DNA of 16,317 nt, from the NCBI GenBank assembly GCA_028688175.1, contig JAQTYS010000028.1, forward strand, positions 1-16,317, given 5' to 3'. This document shows, one piece after another, positions 14,536 to 16,317 of the stretch. Positions within the stretch are counted from its first letter, which is position 1; each line of letters opens with the position of its first letter. The notes under the pieces are model-generated. The model did no database searches, was not told the DNA's origin, and was given only the letters and a program-made list of their open reading frames with translations. Made by a program: the position numbers and the translations under genes. Source of the DNA: Methanothrix sp. (GTDB taxonomy: Archaea; Halobacteriota; Methanosarcinia; Methanotrichales; Methanotrichaceae).

Positions 14536-14736
14536 ATGAAAGCAATCAGAGAATACTTAAAACATAAGCCATGTTTACGGGGTCAGATCCTTGATCGAGG
14601 TGAATTAAAGCGTGTAGCACAAGCCTGCGGACTGAGTCCTCAGCAAGCCAGATTAGAACTAAGAGAGCTGGGATTTATCTTGACACGGAACGATCATGGT
14701 CTGACTATCTGGAAGAAACTGGAGAATGATTCCTGA
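14536..14736 (+). CDS. Small HTH-like protein, 66 residues
   Basis: The product is basic and helical. The stretch ELKRVAQACGLSPQQARLEL followed by RELGFILTR resembles a helix-turn-helix or small winged helix, so DNA binding is plausible. No family is recognised. The frame is open from an ATG at 14518, but the ribosome binding site AAAGGAGA lies inside that extension and points to 14536. It ends 84 bp before the ABC ATPase gene, in the same direction, and could regulate or be co-transcribed with it. Confidence 0.6.
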   Translation: MKAIREYLKHKPCLRGQILDRGELKRVAQACGLSPQQARLELRELGFILTRNDHGLTIWKKLENDS

Positions 14737-14820
14737 AGCAAGATGGATAGCAAAAGTTGATGTGATGGCAATTACAAAAATGATAATCAAGAAGCCGGCA
14801 ATCGGGTTTGAACTATAAAG

Positions 14821-15510
14821 GTGACGATCATTTCAAAAGTTATCGAGTTAAAAGACATCCAAAAGACTTATCGCATCGGTGAGAGTGAGTTTGCCGTTCT
14901 CAAGGGCATCGACCTGCAGATAGAAGAGGGTGAGTTCATTGCTCTCATGGGGCCATCCGGCAGCGGCAAATCCACTCTCATGAACATTGTGGGCTGCTTG
15001 GACCGCCCCTCTAGCGGTCGCTTCCTCCTCCTGCGCCAGGATATCAGCCAGACCTCAGATGATGAGCTGGCTCGTATAAGAAGAGAGGAGTTGGGATTCA
15101 TCTTCCAGACCTTCAACCTCATAGGCAGAATCAGCGTTCTAAAGAACGTGGAGGTTCCTATGATGCTCAGCGGTGTCTCTCGTGAGAAGCGCAAGGACCG
15201 GGCTTTTAAGCTCCTGGAATCGGTAGGCATTGCCCATCGCAGCAACTTCAGCCCGCAGAACATTTCCGGAGGAGAGAGGCAGAGGGTGGCCATTGCCCGA
15301 GCGCTAGCCAATGATCCCAAAATAATTATTGCCGATGAGCCTACCGGAAACCTTGATCTTAAGAACAGCGACGAGGTTATGAAAATCTTGAGCAATCTGA
15401 ATAAAGAGGGCAGAACCATAATTATGGTCACCCACAACCCTGAGATCACCGAGAATTGCAGTCGCGTCATCAGGCTTAGGGACGGACGCATTCTGGAGAC
15501 CGCATCATGA
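14821..15510 (+). CDS. ABC transporter ATP-binding protein, LolD/MacB type
   Basis: This 229-residue ATPase drives a membrane permease of the LolCDE/MacB (FtsX-like) class. Walker A is GPSGSGKS (44-51), the Q-loop is Q96 in GFIFQTFNL, the signature is ISGGERQR (148-155), Walker B is IIIADEPTG (168-176) and the H-loop is H205 in MVTHN. The sequence DEPTGNLD and the Q-loop context FQTFNL are typical of the LolD/MacB group rather than solute importers. The start is GTG with only a weak AAAG upstream, so it is less certain. The gene overlaps the next by 4 nt (ATGA). The partner permease probably follows the next gene, outside the window. Confidence 0.9.
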   Translation: MTIISKVIELKDIQKTYRIGESEFAVLKGIDLQIEEGEFIALMGPSGSGKSTLMNIVGCLDRPSSGRFLLLRQDISQTSDDELARIRREELGFIFQTFNLIGRISVLKNVEVPMMLSGVSREKRKDRAFKLLESVGIAHRSNFSPQNISGGERQRVAIARALANDPKIIIADEPTGNLDLKNSDEVMKILSNLNKEGRTIIMVTHNPEITENCSRVIRLRDGRILETAS

Positions 15511-16317
15511 AAAAATTAATTTCAATAATATTATTAGTCCTGCTTGCCGCAGGCCTGGCATCATCTTATGAGTACCACATGCCTGTGAACATAAAGGCCA
15601 CCATGACTCCAGCTGTACTCCTGCCTGGAGACGAGGCTATATTGGCCATTGAAATGTCCAACGGAGCCGCATCCTACGGAGCCGGCAAAGACGCTGGTGC
15701 TGGAAGCTCGGCCACAGGCACGCTGCTCTCCACGCCCCTCAACAGAACTACTCTGAAGAGCACACCGGAGCTGAAGGTTCTGACGGAAGATCGCGGTGAC
15801 CTGGGGATGATCGGCCCCAGCGATAAGATCGCAGTCTACTACAAGGTCAAAGCCGCAGAAAACATCAGCAGCGGGACGCATCTCCTCGATTTCCGGGTTT
15901 CAGGCGGATATGATATGACCACCATCAACCGAGAGATTCCTCTCAAGGTAGATGGTACGGCAGTAAGCATGGCCCGAGCTGAGACCGATGCATCCAACTT
16001 CAACCTCAATGTGGCAAATCCCAGAGAAAACACCCTCAATGCAGTTACCATTATGCCTTCAGCTAAGGGAATAGTCTTCTCGCCGGATGAGTATTACATT
16101 GGCACCATGGACCCGGACGAGGTCTTCACCATAAGCTTTGGCATAGCATCGGCAGATGCAACAAAGACTCTGAGTGGCCCGATAAACCTGAGCTTTATTG
16201 CCAAGTTCAAGAACGGCGACAACTGGCATACCTCTCAGGCCTATGTCACCACATACACTCCGCCCAAGGCTGCGAACAGCCAGAGTAGCTACCTTCTGCC
16301 TGCCAGCGTCGCGATCG
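15507..16317 (+). CDS. Exported COG1361/S-layer-like protein, 3' end outside window
   Basis: The frame is open for 270 codons to the window edge. MKKLISIILLVLLAAGLASS is a signal peptide. The mature part consists of beta-sandwich-like stretches (MTPAVLLPGDEAILAIEMSN, FNLNVANPRENTLNAVTIMP, MDPDEVFTISFGI), as in COG1361 archaeal surface proteins with CARDB/NEW3-like repeats. Potential N-glycosylation sites (NRT, NIS, NLS) are present. The last visible residues, SSYLLPASVAI, may start a C-terminal membrane anchor. The ATG overlaps the ATPase stop by 4 nt, implying translational coupling. In archaea such proteins often sit between a MacB-like ATPase and its permease, suggesting an extracytoplasmic part of that transporter. 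Confidence 0.75.
   Translation, partial: MKKLISIILLVLLAAGLASSYEYHMPVNIKATMTPAVLLPGDEAILAIEMSNGAASYGAGKDAGAGSSATGTLLSTPLNRTTLKSTPELKVLTEDRGDLGMIGPSDKIAVYYKVKAAENISSGTHLLDFRVSGGYDMTTINREIPLKVDGTAVSMARAETDASNFNLNVANPRENTLNAVTIMPSAKGIVFSPDEYYIGTMDPDEVFTISFGIASADATKTLSGPINLSFIAKFKNGDNWHTSQAYVTTYTPPKAANSQSSYLLPASVAI

Overview
The window looks like a chromosomal segment of a euryarchaeal methanogen, most likely Methanothrix/Methanosaeta or a close relative in the Methanosarcinales. This rests on an archaeal Orc1/Cdc6 initiator, the archaeal gatC-gatA-gatB order, a COG1361-type surface protein, archaeal TATA-like promoters in the gaps and mostly Shine-Dalgarno-led starts. The genus is inferred; no marker gene in the window settles it. 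I saw no tRNA, rRNA, CRISPR array, insertion sequence or integrase.

Layout. (1) 1-1117: orc1/cdc6. (2) 1243-3411: pstC and pstA, two permeases of a phosphate ABC transporter, without pstS or pstB; PstA has an unusual four-helix N-terminal extension. (3) 3422-4490: a convergent thioredoxin-type arsenate reductase and an unrecognised protein, both on the minus strand. (4) 4506-5770: an AT-rich gap, then a small exported protein ending in a clear stem-loop. (5) 5783-9387: a decayed accessory island. It starts with a remnant of a second gatB 3' end. It then holds a leaderless micro-ORF, an hsdM (type I DNA methyltransferase) that has lost its catalytic core, an intact DUF4062/GHKL-like ATPase/winged-helix protein, small gene scraps and a 5'-truncated relative of that ATPase. 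(6) 9388-12506: the intact gatCAB operon on the minus strand. (7) 12908-14224: a phytoene-dehydrogenase-like FAD enzyme. (8) 14536 to the end: a tiny HTH-like protein, a LolD/MacB-type ABC ATPase and the first part of an exported COG1361-like protein.

The main result is the architecture of region 5. The intact gatB ends at 9388. About 3.6 kb further along the same strand lies a mutated second gatB 3' end (5783-5941, weaker similarity to about 5990), with an in-frame stop and a 120-bp deletion at a 7-bp repeat. Intact gene, accessory DNA, then displaced 3' fragment is the pattern left by an element that inserted into the 3' end of a gene and restored it. The cargo is defence-like: type I restriction-modification debris and a DUF4062-GHKL protein with short in-frame tandem repeats in its linker.

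The housekeeping genes are coherent. GatCAB makes Asn-tRNA(Asn) (and possibly Gln-tRNA) by transamidation. The Pst permeases import phosphate, and the nearby ArsC could deal with arsenate entering by the same route. The last two genes overlap by 4 nt and look like the start of an ATPase-surface protein-permease operon.
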